From Septoria linicola (lineage: Eukaryota > Ascomycota > Dothideomycetes > Mycosphaerellales > Mycosphaerellaceae): a DNA stretch of 64,000 bases. Shown here piece after piece: positions 11,366-22,808 of the stretch; position 1 is the first letter of the stretch; each line of letters begins with the position of its first letter. The DNA is taken from the NCBI GenBank assembly GCA_024114885.1, contig CP099418.1, positions 2,790,001 to 2,854,000 on the forward strand, in the 5' to 3' direction. The position numbers and the translations under genes are program-made. The notes below the pieces were generated by a model. The model searched no databases, had not been told where the DNA came from, and saw nothing but the letters and a program-made list of their open reading frames with translations.

Positions 11366-13618
11366 ATGGCCTCGCACGCTACAAGCGGCTCTGTAGAGTC
11401 CCTCGATGGTGCTCATACACCAATTGGCTCACCACAAAGCCTCAATCCATCGTCTCCACCATTCGAGGAATCTCAAGAGCAGCCGCGAAAGCTGAAGGGC
11501 CGCCAGAGGTTACTTGCGGGGCTTAATCGCATTTCATCGTCGCCGTCGATCGCAAGGTTGAACACATCTCGTTCCGGAGGCTACACAAGCAACGGCAAGG
11601 GCTCCATATCATGTATATCACTCAATTCGGCCGCAACGTACGGCAGTCCGGCGTATGGTTTTGCGCTGTCCCAAGAAGTGTCAGCTAGCCATGCAAGTCC
11701 ATCTATCTCAGCGGCGACTACACCTGCTGTCCAGACACAGAATCTTGACGAGGCCGCTCGCATTCGCCAGCTTCCGCAGAGCGATACAAAGGTCTCTGCT
11801 GGCCTCCCAGCAGACCTTCGCTCTACGGCCAAGGTCACGTCTACACCAGGGATCGTGAAACTGGACGAAGATTACTTCTCGCGACCAGTGGCAAGACCGA
11901 ATGTGCCACGGCGAGACATTGACTTCTGGCGTGACATGCCCTCAGAGCTGAGGATGGAGATCCTTACCTATCTTGAACCAAAGGAAATTGTGCGATGCTC
12001 TTCTGTGTCCAAGTCATGGCATCACATGTGCTTCGATGGACAGCTTTGGGCTATTCTGGACACTGCTGGATTTTACCAGGACATACCGGGAGATGCACTT
12101 GTTGGGATAATCACCGCTGCCGGCCCTTTTGTGCGAGACTTGAACCTGAGAGGTTGTGTTCAGCTCCGAGAGCGATGGAATTATAAAGGCCTTTCGGATG
12201 CATGCACAAACCTGGAGAGCCTGTCACTCGAAGGTTGTCGTATTGATCGCGCGTCAATACACAACTTTCTGTGGTCGAACAATCGCCTCGTTCATATCAA
12301 TCTCTCTGGCTTAGCTGGAGCCACGAATGCTGGCATGAAAATAATCTCCCAGAATTGCTCAAGACTAGAGCATCTGAACATCTCATGGTGCAACAACGTT
12401 GATACTCGAGGACTTCGAAAGGTCGTGGATGGCTGTCGCCTTCTAAAGGACCTGCGTGCTGGCGAGATACGTGGATGGGATGACGTGGAATTCATGCAAC
12501 TTCTGTTCGAACGAAATTCCCTGGAGCGACTCATCTTGATGAACTGCGACACCTTGACTGATGAGTCAATGGCAGTTCTGATCGAAGGCAAAGCAAGTGA
12601 GATCGATTATATTTCTGGTAGACCTATTGTACCTCCTCGTCGACTGAAGCACCTCGATCTCACGAGGTGCAGATCAATTACCGACAAAGGGGTGCGCACA
12701 CTCGTCAACAACATACCCGATATCGAGGGCTTGCAACTGTCCAAATGCCGCGGCATACTTGACGCCACTCTTGCGGAGCTACTACCTACTACACCAAAAC
12801 TGACGCATTTGGATCTAGAAGAGCTTGACGATTTGAGTAATGCAACATTGCAAGTGTTGGCCGGCTCCTCATGCGCCAGACGACTAAGACATCTGAGCAT
12901 ATCGTACTGTGAGAATATGGGCGATGCTGGGATGCTACCTGTCATCAAGGCATGCACGAATCTCCGTTCAGTTGAAATGGACAACACTCGTATTGGCGAT
13001 CTAGTCTTAGCAGAAGCCGCGGGTATGGTCCGAAAGAGAAGTGGTCGAACGACCCTACATGGCGTCGCGATGGCAGGCCACAATTTGTTCACGCCAAAGA
13101 TAGGTCTGCGACTAGTGGCGTATGATTGCCAGAACGTCACTTGGACTGGAGTGCGGGAGGTCCTATCGAGGAACGCGGACGTTTCAATCACTACTCACAC
13201 GAAGCAACTATCTACGCCTGAGACTGGTTCGAGTGTATCACTGGGTTGCTCGCTCCACAGTACGGCCAAGCAGCCACAAGTGCACACAGTTCGAACGTCG
13301 ACCTTCCCCGTGGAAGTGATTCAGCTGAAATGCTTCTACACGTACCAGCCAACTGTGGAAGAGCACTTCAAGCGCATTATGCGAGGCGATTTCATCGCTG
13401 CGAGGCGACTCGAGCGAAAGTGGGCAGAGTTCATGATAGCGCAGGAGGAGGCCAGCACGGTTGGTGGCGGGAGACGAAGACGAGAGAGACGTGCCCGACA
13501 AGCGGCCGCCATGCATGCGGACGAGCATGCGGACGAGGAGGACGTGCATGCCCCCGGCTTTGGAGTTGGAGGAGGGCGAAGAAGAAGAGCCCGGTCCGGT
13601 GGTTGCACCATGATGTGA
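11366..13618 (+). CDS. F-box/LRR protein with C-terminal CaaX motif
   Basis: Single exon, 750 residues. An F-box starts near residue 182 (FWRDMPSELRMEILTYLEPK, then VSKSWHHMCFDGQLW). AMN1-type leucine-rich repeats follow from about 250 to 580, with repeated units such as LKHLDLTRCRSITDKGV. The N-terminal 180 residues are Ser-rich and probably disordered. The tail is polybasic (GGRRRRARSGG) and ends CTMM, a CaaX box predicted to be farnesylated (Met at X). F-box/LRR proteins are substrate receptors of SCF ubiquitin ligases. A polybasic stretch plus prenyl group would place this one on membranes, as in mammalian FBXL2/FBXL20. Not an obvious Grr1 by length or repeat number. Substrate unknown. 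Confidence 0.87.
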   Translation: MASHATSGSVESLDGAHTPIGSPQSLNPSSPPFEESQEQPRKLKGRQRLLAGLNRISSSPSIARLNTSRSGGYTSNGKGSISCISLNSAATYGSPAYGFALSQEVSASHASPSISAATTPAVQTQNLDEAARIRQLPQSDTKVSAGLPADLRSTAKVTSTPGIVKLDEDYFSRPVARPNVPRRDIDFWRDMPSELRMEILTYLEPKEIVRCSSVSKSWHHMCFDGQLWAILDTAGFYQDIPGDALVGIITAAGPFVRDLNLRGCVQLRERWNYKGLSDACTNLESLSLEGCRIDRASIHNFLWSNNRLVHINLSGLAGATNAGMKIISQNCSRLEHLNISWCNNVDTRGLRKVVDGCRLLKDLRAGEIRGWDDVEFMQLLFERNSLERLILMNCDTLTDESMAVLIEGKASEIDYISGRPIVPPRRLKHLDLTRCRSITDKGVRTLVNNIPDIEGLQLSKCRGILDATLAELLPTTPKLTHLDLEELDDLSNATLQVLAGSSCARRLRHLSISYCENMGDAGMLPVIKACTNLRSVEMDNTRIGDLVLAEAAGMVRKRSGRTTLHGVAMAGHNLFTPKIGLRLVAYDCQNVTWTGVREVLSRNADVSITTHTKQLSTPETGSSVSLGCSLHSTAKQPQVHTVRTSTFPVEVIQLKCFYTYQPTVEEHFKRIMRGDFIAARRLERKWAEFMIAQEEASTVGGGRRRRERRARQAAAMHADEHADEEDVHAPGFGVGGGRRRRARSGGCTMM

Positions 13619-13636
13619 GAATTGCCATCTACAAAG

Positions 13637-13696
13637 CATACAACGGAGCATACGACGAAGCATACGACGAATCATACGACGAAGCATACGACGAAG
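13637..13696 (+). repeat. five-copy 12-bp tandem repeat just after the F-box stop codon
   Basis: Five head-to-tail units of CATACGACGAAG. The first differs at two positions and the third at one. It starts 18 bases after the F-box stop codon, so it lies in the 3' UTR. The unit is a multiple of three and reads Ala-Tyr-Asp-Glu in one frame. Confidence 0.9.
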
Positions 13697-14336
13697 CATG
13701 ACATTGGGAGGTCTTTCTTTTTATTGGTGTTGCGGAGGAGGGGCCAATGTGCGAAGCGACTGCACGACTTGAAGCATGAATATGAAGCGATCAGCACACC
13801 TGCGGGATTGTCACAATGTTCTGCAAAGCAATCCGTCAAGAATACCCAGTGTCTTGACAGCATGCGCTAACAACCCCTTGCTCCAGCCTGCCTACATGCA
13901 GCACGCCGTCGATGCCACCAGTCAAAATAGTGGTTCTGATGCCTTGCAGTGCATCCTGAATGTCAGAGGGATGTTCAATTTTCTGTTATTGTATATGTCT
14001 AGCCATGATTTATGCCCTATCGTCATCTACCGAGCAGCGAATCATAATGTGACATCGCCTTAGCGTTAGCGTGTGAACCTTCCGAACTCACTTGTCCTCC
14101 GCTCCTCTGCAACACAAACACACAAGGCGCGAATACCAGACAGCGGTCCAAAACGCGTCAGTTGTTCCAAAGCAGAAGTGCGCATCACAGTAGCAACATA
14201 CCACGGATCTCGGCATACCCTCGACTCTCACCGCGCAGCCCGACTCGTGCTGCATGCGCCCGAAGCCCACTTCTCGCTCGCTCATCCATTGCTGTTACTG
14301 CTGAAGTGATGCGAATCGCGTCTGTTCTGGAACGGT
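13697..14336. other. intergenic region before the Hos4-like gene
   Basis: About 640 bp with only short frames. Pyrimidine-rich sequence near 14220-14300 is consistent with a promoter/leader. Nothing else seen. Confidence 0.45.
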
Positions 14337-17300
14337 ATGAATGGTAGTAAGTCGCCAGATCCGGCAGACACCGAGGTTGGACTGGCGGTCGCGGAACAAG
14401 AGCAGGTTGACGCTGGCCACCATAGCCCAGGACAGAATGGCGCCGCAACCAAGACGACCTCTCCATTACCTGCAGCAGCAGATAGCGGGCGCGACCCCCA
14501 GATTTCGCCAATCACAAAGAACGGCAGGACCCAGGGCGAGGCTACCGTGCGGAACAATGGTCATGAAGAAGGGGACTCGGAGGCAGAAACGCTGATCGAC
14601 AGCCCGGTGAAGCGCAAGGAGGCCGAAAAGCAGAATGTGGGCAAGTCTGAGCGGCAGCGCATGCCGAAGCATCGGATTGGCGGCCTGCCTGTACCCACTG
14701 ACGGCGATGAGGATGAATCTGCTCAGCCTTCGCCCGTGCCAAGCACGGTGCTGAGTGTAGAAAAGGCCCCATTGGTCAAAGAGGTGAAGGATGAGGAGCT
14801 CATGGACATCGACGGCCAGGAACGGGGAATGAGCGAAGCACTCAGCTCTCCTCGTTCGCCTGCCTCGAACGCGAGATCGCGTGCGTCCTCTCCGTCTCGT
14901 GCAGTGTCGGAGCTGCCCGAGTTCTCGCGCAATGGAGGACATTCGCCCAATCCACGAAAGCGCAAGCATCGAGCTTCTTCTGTGAATCTGCCTAACAAAC
15001 GCCCAAGCATCGAGCCGCCTAAGCGTAGACTTCGGGGCTTGCATTCTGAGGAGTTGGGCGGCAGAACAGAACTGTCGTTGTCACCCAAGCTGCGTAACCA
15101 CCGTCGAGCAACATCTACGCAGTCTGCTTTAGTGGACAATATCCCGGAGAATTCCAATCGGAAGCGCAGATCCGTTACCCATGGCGTGGCCAAAGATCTT
15201 AAAGGAGCTCGACCTGTATGGGAAGAGTCTGATGCATCATCAGAGACCACCTCCCACGGTCAGGCAGAACATCGACGGCCTCAGCGAGGGGTCGGACGGT
15301 CCACGTCGACTCCAGGCCGGCCAGCAGGCCGAGAACACAAGCGTCATGTCAATAAGTATGGCTTTACGAAGCTGGCTGAGGCGTGTGAGGCCGGAGAGCT
15401 CAACCAAGTGAAAGAGTGGCGAGATCGGGATCCAGATCAACTTGAACTTGCAGAATTCGCTGGGAACAAACCTCTTCAAATTGCGGCCCTCAATGGAAAC
15501 GTAGAGGTGGTGGACTATTTGATTGACCAAGGGTGTCAAATAGACTGCGCTAATGTTGACAAGGACACTCCACTCATTGACGCAGCGGAAAACGGTCATC
15601 TGGACGTGGTGCATAGTCTGCTTCGAGCCGGAGTTGACCCCCTTCGGCAGAATTTGAAGGGTCAGCAGGCCCTGGACGTGGTCACCGACGAAACTGACGA
15701 CGCAGATGATATCCGTGCCGCTCTGAGGAACGCGATCGAGACCTGGAATACCAATGGGTCGCGACAACGGCGAGAAGAGGAAGAAGAGATGCGGCATCGA
15801 GCCGGACCGACAAAGGAATTGCACTTCATGGCACGGTCATACGAAAATCTCCTTAAGCTTGTGCAGATTAACGATCGCAACGGCGTCAAGGAGTTTCTGG
15901 ATGCCCGAGTACCTGTCGATAATCTCATCATCGCCGCTGCAGCTAAGACTGGAGATTCGTACCTGGTGAATATGTTACTGGCCGAAATGAGCGAGAAGAA
16001 GGCTATGCAGAGACCGGAGCGTCCTATGCTCAGTGTATTGGGCACCTCACATCTGGAGATGGTAAAGTCACTTGCCGAGCTTGACAATTTCAACCCACTT
16101 TACCGCAACCGTTCAGGAAAATCGTGGCCAGACATTGCGGAAGAACGGCATGGGCCGAATTGGCGAGAGGAAAAACAGTTACTTCAGCATTTGTATGACC
16201 AGCGTGCAGGATCCAAAGAACGTCGTAGCTCGAGCCCCATCACTAAGAGAGACGGTGGCATGCGCCGTGTCATTCGTCGCACGCCTGCGAACGATGAAGA
16301 CGAGGACGACGACAGTGATGAGGATGAAGCACCCCGGCGCAAGAATGGACGCCGCCTCATGTCAAAACGCGATATGCGAGTTGCCAGCGGCAGAGCGCCC
16401 TCCGACGAATCCTCTGATGAATCCAGCTCAGACGTCACGACTGGAGAAGATTGCGGCGAGGAATCAACAATGAAGCCTCCGGAAAGTCCTGCCAAGCGGA
16501 CCATTGGCCAAGCAAGACGTAAATCCGATTCCATACACAACATAGACTCTTCTCCGCGCCTTCGCAGGCGGTCATCGTCATTACGCGAACCCCACGATCA
16601 GACCTTGCCTACCCTAGACGAAAATGCCGAGGACAAAGATAGTGCACTGCGATCATCACGCGGACCAGATTCAGATGACCCAGATGCACCAGACAGGAAG
16701 CGGAAGCAGGATCAGGAAGCGGAAGCACAAGCACAAGCACAAGCCGCCGCCGCTGCAGCGAAACGCGCGGAAGAGCAGAAGGCTAGAGAGATTGAGGAGG
16801 AGCAACGCCGGATGGAGGAGCTGCATCGGGAGAGCGAAGCACGAGCGGCCGAAGAACAGCGCCTAGCCGAGGAAGAGCGATTGCGAGTTGAGCAGGAAAT
16901 GGCTGTAGTGAAGCTCAAGGCTCACGAGCTCGTGGCCAATTCACTGCCCATCGCCATTGCTCATGTGCTCAACCCAAGATCAGCTTTTCGCTTTGAAGAT
17001 GAGACTGCCCTTGACTTTCTCGTGCAGCACTTCACGCCTATTCAAGTACTCAAGCACGAACACCAGGATCCATATGCCATGCTACCAGCAGGTGCCGATG
17101 CCCCATACTGGATCACGAACATCCAAGCTGCTCCGCTCGTGGGACCGCGGGGCGTTGAACTTATGCTTCCGCATACTGCTTCTGGCTATAAAGGTAGCTT
17201 GGCGGATTCGTGGAACACGAAAGACGTACCGGCCAACGATTACGAATTAATTGGTTCCGTACTTGCGAGCCTCCCGCAGCATCTGCCTGATCAGATGGTT

Positions 17301-17675
17301 TTGGACAAACATTTACACAGCCGTCTATCGTTTGAAGAAGATATGCGAAGGGTGGTAGACCGTGTCAAAGCTGTGGCCGAGATGAAGGCACGACTTCGCG
17401 AGGGCGAAGCTGTTCTTCGTTATGTGCGCCTGGATGAATTGTGGAGCAGTCTGCACCCAAAACTCCAATCTGTCCCGGTCGAAGTACGCTTCGATTACAT
17501 GCCGCTTGCTCAGCGAAGCGTGTCCCGGAAAGACAGCGGCAACTTTGTCACAAAGCTCAGTGCTTCGGTGGACGCAAGGCCAAGATCCAAGCTATTTCTA
17601 AATGGCAGATCCATTGATAGCGAACCACGAGCTCCCAGGGGACGAACGCAAGTGTCGGTCAGCGCTGCCTCCTAG
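14337..17675 (+). CDS. HOS4: ankyrin-repeat protein, Hos4-like Set3 complex subunit
   Basis: Single exon, 1112 residues, close to the length of yeast Hos4. The first 330 residues are low-complexity and Ser/Pro/charge-rich. Ankyrin repeats begin near residue 335 (NKYGFTKLAEACEAGELNQV) and include NKPLQIAALNGNVEVVDYLI and DTPLIDAAENGHLDVVHSLL, ending near 450. Acidic segments lie around 650-700. A long Glu/Arg/Gln coiled coil (about 785-865) includes an Ala-Gln run. A conserved helical region (about 870-1060) follows. Hos4 is part of the Set3 deacetylase complex, which represses transcription at H3K4me2 chromatin. The Hos4 call rests on layout and the ankyrin core, so a different nuclear ankyrin protein remains possible. 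Confidence 0.75.
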   Translation: MNGSKSPDPADTEVGLAVAEQEQVDAGHHSPGQNGAATKTTSPLPAAADSGRDPQISPITKNGRTQGEATVRNNGHEEGDSEAETLIDSPVKRKEAEKQNVGKSERQRMPKHRIGGLPVPTDGDEDESAQPSPVPSTVLSVEKAPLVKEVKDEELMDIDGQERGMSEALSSPRSPASNARSRASSPSRAVSELPEFSRNGGHSPNPRKRKHRASSVNLPNKRPSIEPPKRRLRGLHSEELGGRTELSLSPKLRNHRRATSTQSALVDNIPENSNRKRRSVTHGVAKDLKGARPVWEESDASSETTSHGQAEHRRPQRGVGRSTSTPGRPAGREHKRHVNKYGFTKLAEACEAGELNQVKEWRDRDPDQLELAEFAGNKPLQIAALNGNVEVVDYLIDQGCQIDCANVDKDTPLIDAAENGHLDVVHSLLRAGVDPLRQNLKGQQALDVVTDETDDADDIRAALRNAIETWNTNGSRQRREEEEEMRHRAGPTKELHFMARSYENLLKLVQINDRNGVKEFLDARVPVDNLIIAAAAKTGDSYLVNMLLAEMSEKKAMQRPERPMLSVLGTSHLEMVKSLAELDNFNPLYRNRSGKSWPDIAEERHGPNWREEKQLLQHLYDQRAGSKERRSSSPITKRDGGMRRVIRRTPANDEDEDDDSDEDEAPRRKNGRRLMSKRDMRVASGRAPSDESSDESSSDVTTGEDCGEESTMKPPESPAKRTIGQARRKSDSIHNIDSSPRLRRRSSSLREPHDQTLPTLDENAEDKDSALRSSRGPDSDDPDAPDRKRKQDQEAEAQAQAQAAAAAAKRAEEQKAREIEEEQRRMEELHRESEARAAEEQRLAEEERLRVEQEMAVVKLKAHELVANSLPIAIAHVLNPRSAFRFEDETALDFLVQHFTPIQVLKHEHQDPYAMLPAGADAPYWITNIQAAPLVGPRGVELMLPHTASGYKGSLADSWNTKDVPANDYELIGSVLASLPQHLPDQMVLDKHLHSRLSFEEDMRRVVDRVKAVAEMKARLREGEAVLRYVRLDELWSSLHPKLQSVPVEVRFDYMPLAQRSVSRKDSGNFVTKLSASVDARPRSKLFLNGRSIDSEPRAPRGRTQVSVSAAS

Positions 17676-18497
17676 CGGAAGAGTTGTTCGTAGCATCACT
17701 TCTATGTACATTTTAGCGAAACTGTACACTGTAAATCAGGCTCACCTTATTCTGTTTCAGGCCAATTTGACACGTCGCTGTGCTACTAATAAGAATCGGA
17801 CGAGTGGTAGGTGACAAGTAACGTGCAGTCCTCTAGGCTCGACTTGCTGGCACACTGCCTCCAATCGGATGCAACGTCCCACGCTGTGTATAACCGAACC
17901 ATGCAAGATGCGACCGGGGTGTGAGGGCAGGACGAGATCTCGATTCGACAATGGATATATTTTCTAGCTGCAATTACACACTATCATATTCACCGTGCGA
18001 CTACCTTCTATGCCAAAGGGACTGGTGTACTCTGTCGTCTTCCGTATAAACCAGACCCTTGCCCGCTTTTAACCTAAGTTAGAGCTTCTACCAAGAGAGG
18101 GTCAGATCCTCGCGGCTGTCGAAATATCAACGGCTGACGACATTCATTGCTGCGGTAGCACGTACACAAACCCACAAACGTAAACACTGAACTGCAAGTC
18201 GTGTGTGTTCTGCTTGTACAGTGCAAGTCTGGTCTGGCTCTGGGCGGCCAGCAGCTCCGTTGAGACGAGTCCCCGATACGGCCACATCTCGAAGCACCTG
18301 GGAGCATCCTGGCAGCGTTGGTCGTGGATAGTCGGAGTGGCCGAGGATGTCACCCGACGAGCAGGTTGACAATGGCAACGGTAGGCATCAGCGACTGCTT
18401 CTACATATTTGCGTTCTTCCTGTCCACACTCTGTTCCCGCGCTCGAAGCAGCAGCGGCAGCCTGCTCAACGTGACTCGCAAAAGCTAATATTGGACG
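17676..18497. other. intergenic region upstream of the PAS kinase
   Basis: About 820 bp with no supported gene. It should hold the PAS kinase promoter and 5' leader. Confidence 0.45.
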
Positions 18498-21400
18498 ATG
18501 CACGTAGGTAGCGATCAGCCTGCCATTGTCGAACAGCCGCCCGACACTCAGAGATCCATCGCGTTACAAATTCCCAAGACCAGGGCCGCCATTCCCAAGA
18601 GCAGCTCCACGGCGAGCCTCCAGATTGACAACTCCGAAGCTTTCAAGCGATTGTCTATCGATGGCAGCATCACAGATCCTTACGACACGAGGTGCGTTGT
18701 ACGAGCGATGCGATTTATTGGGGACCCAGTGCGAGTCAGACGGTGAAGCAGGCAGCATGCACGCTCGCATGGGAGCGTCAAAGAGGCGGAGCATTGATCA
18801 CGGCCGTGGCATACATCAGGGAGTCTCGGCTGACATTGAGTCTGCCACAGGTCACCCATACTTGGTCCAGAACGCGACACAGGCTTGAGGAGAATCAGGC
18901 AGAATCCGTCGGCCATCAGCAGGAACCCATCGTCTCCCAACTTGGCTCCTCACTCGTCCATACCGCCGAGCCCGGTGGCTTCTCGAAAATCGTCATTCGC
19001 TGCTGAAAAGTTTGTGGCCACCTCGCCAACCATTCCTTTTGGCGAGGACCTGACCAGGTTCCCGTCGGAATCGCTTCATTCGTTCTCCTTTGCTCACCAG
19101 AGCACAGAGTCGTTGCACAACCGCCAAAATGTGCTGAAACGTAGCATCGATTTCATGCGCGAGAAGCTCGCCTGGGCGTCGACGTCGCCTCGGATAGCCA
19201 GTGCGCAGGCTCGACTCGCGGGAGACGAAGAGTTGCTAAGTATGATGGAGCTGTTGCAGAGAGCAAACGCCATCAGTCCAACCACGCTCAATGGCGCAGG
19301 TCTTGGAATTGACACTGGGCCACTCACCGGACCGGCACATCTAGTCAACGAAAATGTGTTCGAGAAGAGCTTCTTCGCCCCCGAACAAGAAACCGCAAGT
19401 CCTACGAGTATGACAAGTCCTGTGATGGGTCGAGAGGCTGCAAATCAGGCACAGGCACAGCATGACCCGGTATCTTCCGGAACTGCACACATACCGGAGA
19501 ATGAAGAAACGCCGGAGCAACTCAACTTGCTTCGAACGTCCACGGCTGACGACGAAGACTTTTATCCCAGTCTTCCCACCCGGCGGCCGCACAAACCAAC
19601 ACTGAAACGCACATACACGGACACGGCGGGATATTCGCTGCAACACAAGCTTAGCGAGGCCATGGCCCAACCGTATCGCGCTCCAAAAGCGGTTGCGCCA
19701 ACAGTGTCACAGGCGCCCTTGAGGTCGAGCACAGCTGTCACGGAGAGAGCGCCTCATGGGCACCGGAATGCTCAGGCGCAGGCGATCTTCACAACCGAGG
19801 CCAAAACGCCATGGACGATAACTGCAGCCAATGATTTGGCCTGCCTTGTGTTTGGTGTAGGTCGGGCTGAGGTGAGGAAATTAGGGATTATGGAGGTCAT
19901 CAAAGAAGATCGGCGTGGTTGGTTGGAGGAAAAGTTGAAGAATCCAGATTCAGGAACAGCGCCAAAGCAGGCGAAGCTGCAGGTCCCCCCTTCTGGTAAG
20001 GCCACCCCAAGTAATAGTCTTGCGGCAATGGGTAATGGCATCACAGCCAAACTTCTTTCCAAGCCCTCTTCCAGGCAGGCGCCTCGAAGGGCGAAGACGT
20101 CAAACGGCACGTCGGCTCCTCCCAAAGACAACCACCATCCCGCGCACAAGAGTCGAGGCGTCTTGCTTTGCGGCGACGTGGTTCCGATACAGAAAATGAA
20201 CGGTTCCACCGGTAGTGCTTCATTATGGGTCAAAGAAAAGGGCAGTAACCTCATCTGGGTGCTGGAGGAAATTGCCGAAGACGTAGCGATGCTCACAGTG
20301 GACGAAATTGGCCTCGTTCTTCGGGGCAGCGGTGACCTTGAGGCCATCTTCGGTCTCGATCGAGTCCGAAATGGCATGGACGTGACACGTTTGATCCCCG
20401 CGTGGCCCAAGGTTGCGGGCACAAATACTGGAGCTATCGACTACGATGCAATTGCTAGAATTCGACGATTCACGGCGCGGACGAGCAACTCGATCAATAT
20501 ACCGGTCACCGTGGACCGACAGCCTAGCGAGAATGTCTTCCGAATATCTAGTTTCCCCCACATTGCCGGCATTATTGTGGTCAATCCTCAGACTATGCGA
20601 GTGAGCAGTTCGAACAATGTCTTCTCTGCTGCGCTGTTCGGTCATGCCAGTCCCGACGGCCTGACAGTAACCGAGCTCATCCCTGGCTTTGACAAGATTT
20701 TGCGAGTGATGACCGATGAAGACAAAATTGCGCTGGTCGATGGTATTGTCATTCCAGAGCATAGTTTCAGACGAGCGCGTGCCATCCTTGCCTTGCGAGA
20801 GGGCTCTGCAGATGCAGCAGCCATCTTCCTGCGACCCAGCGGACTGCCCGCAAAGCACAGAGATGGTGCTGAGATTATGATTGATGTACAGATGCGTGTT
20901 GTCAAGTCCGATCGGGATCCAATATACAACGAGACTGTGGTGGAAGACGAAAGCAGTCCACAATTTCAAGGCAGTGAAGTAGTGTATGCTCTATGGATCA
21001 CGTACAGCCGGCAGCTTCACGCGGTGAACCACGGCACTGGGCCTGTGACTACGATCATGAGTCGTCCAGGAACACCACCGCAGCAGCCAGCGCCAGGCCT
21101 CGACGAGACGGAGGACGAAGTGGCACCCGTGACCGCTGCCAGAGCTGAGTCGGGCCAGACTGAGGCCTCTGTGACGGCCGATCCCTCGGGCGACAAGCAG
21201 ACGAATGCACTAAATGGCGTTGATGCTTCTGAGCCGTTCGAGCATCCTTCACCAGAGCTCATTGAAGCCGGGGTGCAGGTCATCACAAAGAAGAAGATTG
21301 ACGACTTCACGATCCTTGAGGAAATGGGGCAGGGCGCGTATGGGCAAGTCAAGCTGGCTCGGTACAAGAAGGCTGCCGCCAAAAAGATGGTGATCAAATA

Positions 21401-22210
21401 TGTTACGAAGAGGAGAATCCTGGTCGACACATGGCACAGAGATCGGCGGCTCGGTACAGTGCCGCTGGAAATCCACGTGCTAGACTATCTGCGACGAGAA
21501 GGCATGCAGCATGCCAACATAGTCGAAATGGCCGATTTCTTCGAGGACGACATCAACTACTACATTGAGATGGTGCCTCACGGTCTGCCTGGCATGGACC
21601 TCTTCGACTACATTGAGCTTCGGGTGACGATGGAAGAACGAGAATGCCGGAAAATATTCAAACAGGTTGCTGCGGCGCTCAAGCACCTGCACGTCAATGC
21701 CAAAGTGGTCCACCGAGATATCAAGGACGAGAACGTCATCCTCGACGGCGAAGGGAGTGTCAAGCTCGTAGACTTTGGCAGTGCCGCCTACATCAAATCA
21801 GGACCGTTTGATGTATTTGTGGGCACAATTGGTATGTTGATCAGGGCACTTTGCAAGACGCTTCGATCACGCCACTAACGAACATCGATCTAGACTACGC
21901 AGCACCGGAAGTACTTCGCGGGCTTCCATACCGTGGCAAAGAGCAGGATGTGTGGGCGCTCGGTATTCTCCTGTACACGATTGTGTACAAGGAGAATCCA
22001 TTCTATAGCATCGACGAGATTATGGATCACGACCTGCGAGTGCCGTACGTGATGAGCGAGGACTGCATTGACCTGATCCGAAAGATGCTCGACCGAGATG
22101 TGGAACGCAGGATCGGTATACAAGCGGTTCTGGATCATCCCTGGTGCTTGGTGGTGGACGAGTCCGATGACGAGGGAAGCAGTCCGAAAACACCCACAGC
22201 GACGGCATAG
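18498..22210 (+). CDS. PSK1: PAS-domain serine/threonine kinase (Psk1/Psk2 type)
   Basis: Three exons: 18498..18691, 18851..21831 and 21894..22210, 1163 residues. Both introns are in phase, with GGCTGAC or ACTAAC branch points. A PAS-like segment starts near residue 380 (KTPWTITAANDLACLVFGVG), with further PAS-like sequence to about 730. The kinase domain spans about 883-1150: Gly loop GQGAYGQV, catalytic Lys in MVIKYV, HRDIKDENVIL, DFGSAAY, and YAAPEVL rebuilt across intron 2. PAS kinase senses metabolic state and directs carbon toward glycogen or cell-wall glucan by phosphorylating targets such as Ugp1 and Gsy2 in yeast. The start is the only in-frame Met of exon 1. Confidence 0.92.
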
Positions 22211-22808
22211 CGAAACGACATTGTGGTCATGGTTCTGATTTGAGGAAAGGAAGGACAACGGTTATTGATTATTTTCCAGCATTGCGAGGGTGCCATCTGC
22301 ATGGGCAACGAAAAACAAGGTAGAACAAGTCGATTTCATTCGAAGTGAGCCAAGGCAATGATTGGGGCCTTGGATCCACAAGCATATTGGTTCGTTGATA
22401 GATACCCGCGTAGATTGAAACAAGCGCAGATAGAGCAGATCGGCTCCAAGGGGATGAACATACAGCCAGACGATCGTGCTGTATATGTAGACACGACAAT
22501 GGAATGATGAAACGAGATAAGAGTATATGTGATGGTGATGTGAAAAAGTTCGTTGGGTATCATTGGGTTCAGCCTGGTTGTCAGGAAGTCGAATTTTGCA
22601 AGCAAGAGGTGCTTGTCTGTATGATGCAAGCCACCATCCATCCTGGTGTAGCTACATATCCGCATCTCCATGCAACATTTCACATGGAGCATATGTGAAC
22701 ATGCATGCTTTTCGGCATTGCAAACGCCAGAACCCCCTGCTTTGCGACTCCACTCAAACTTTGACCATGTCTTTTTTGGCTACTCAGTACATGCCTCGTG
22801 TTGCACAT
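22211..22808. other. convergent 3' region between the PAS kinase and RPS7
   Basis: Holds the 3' ends of the two converging genes. I see no further coding region. Confidence 0.5.
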
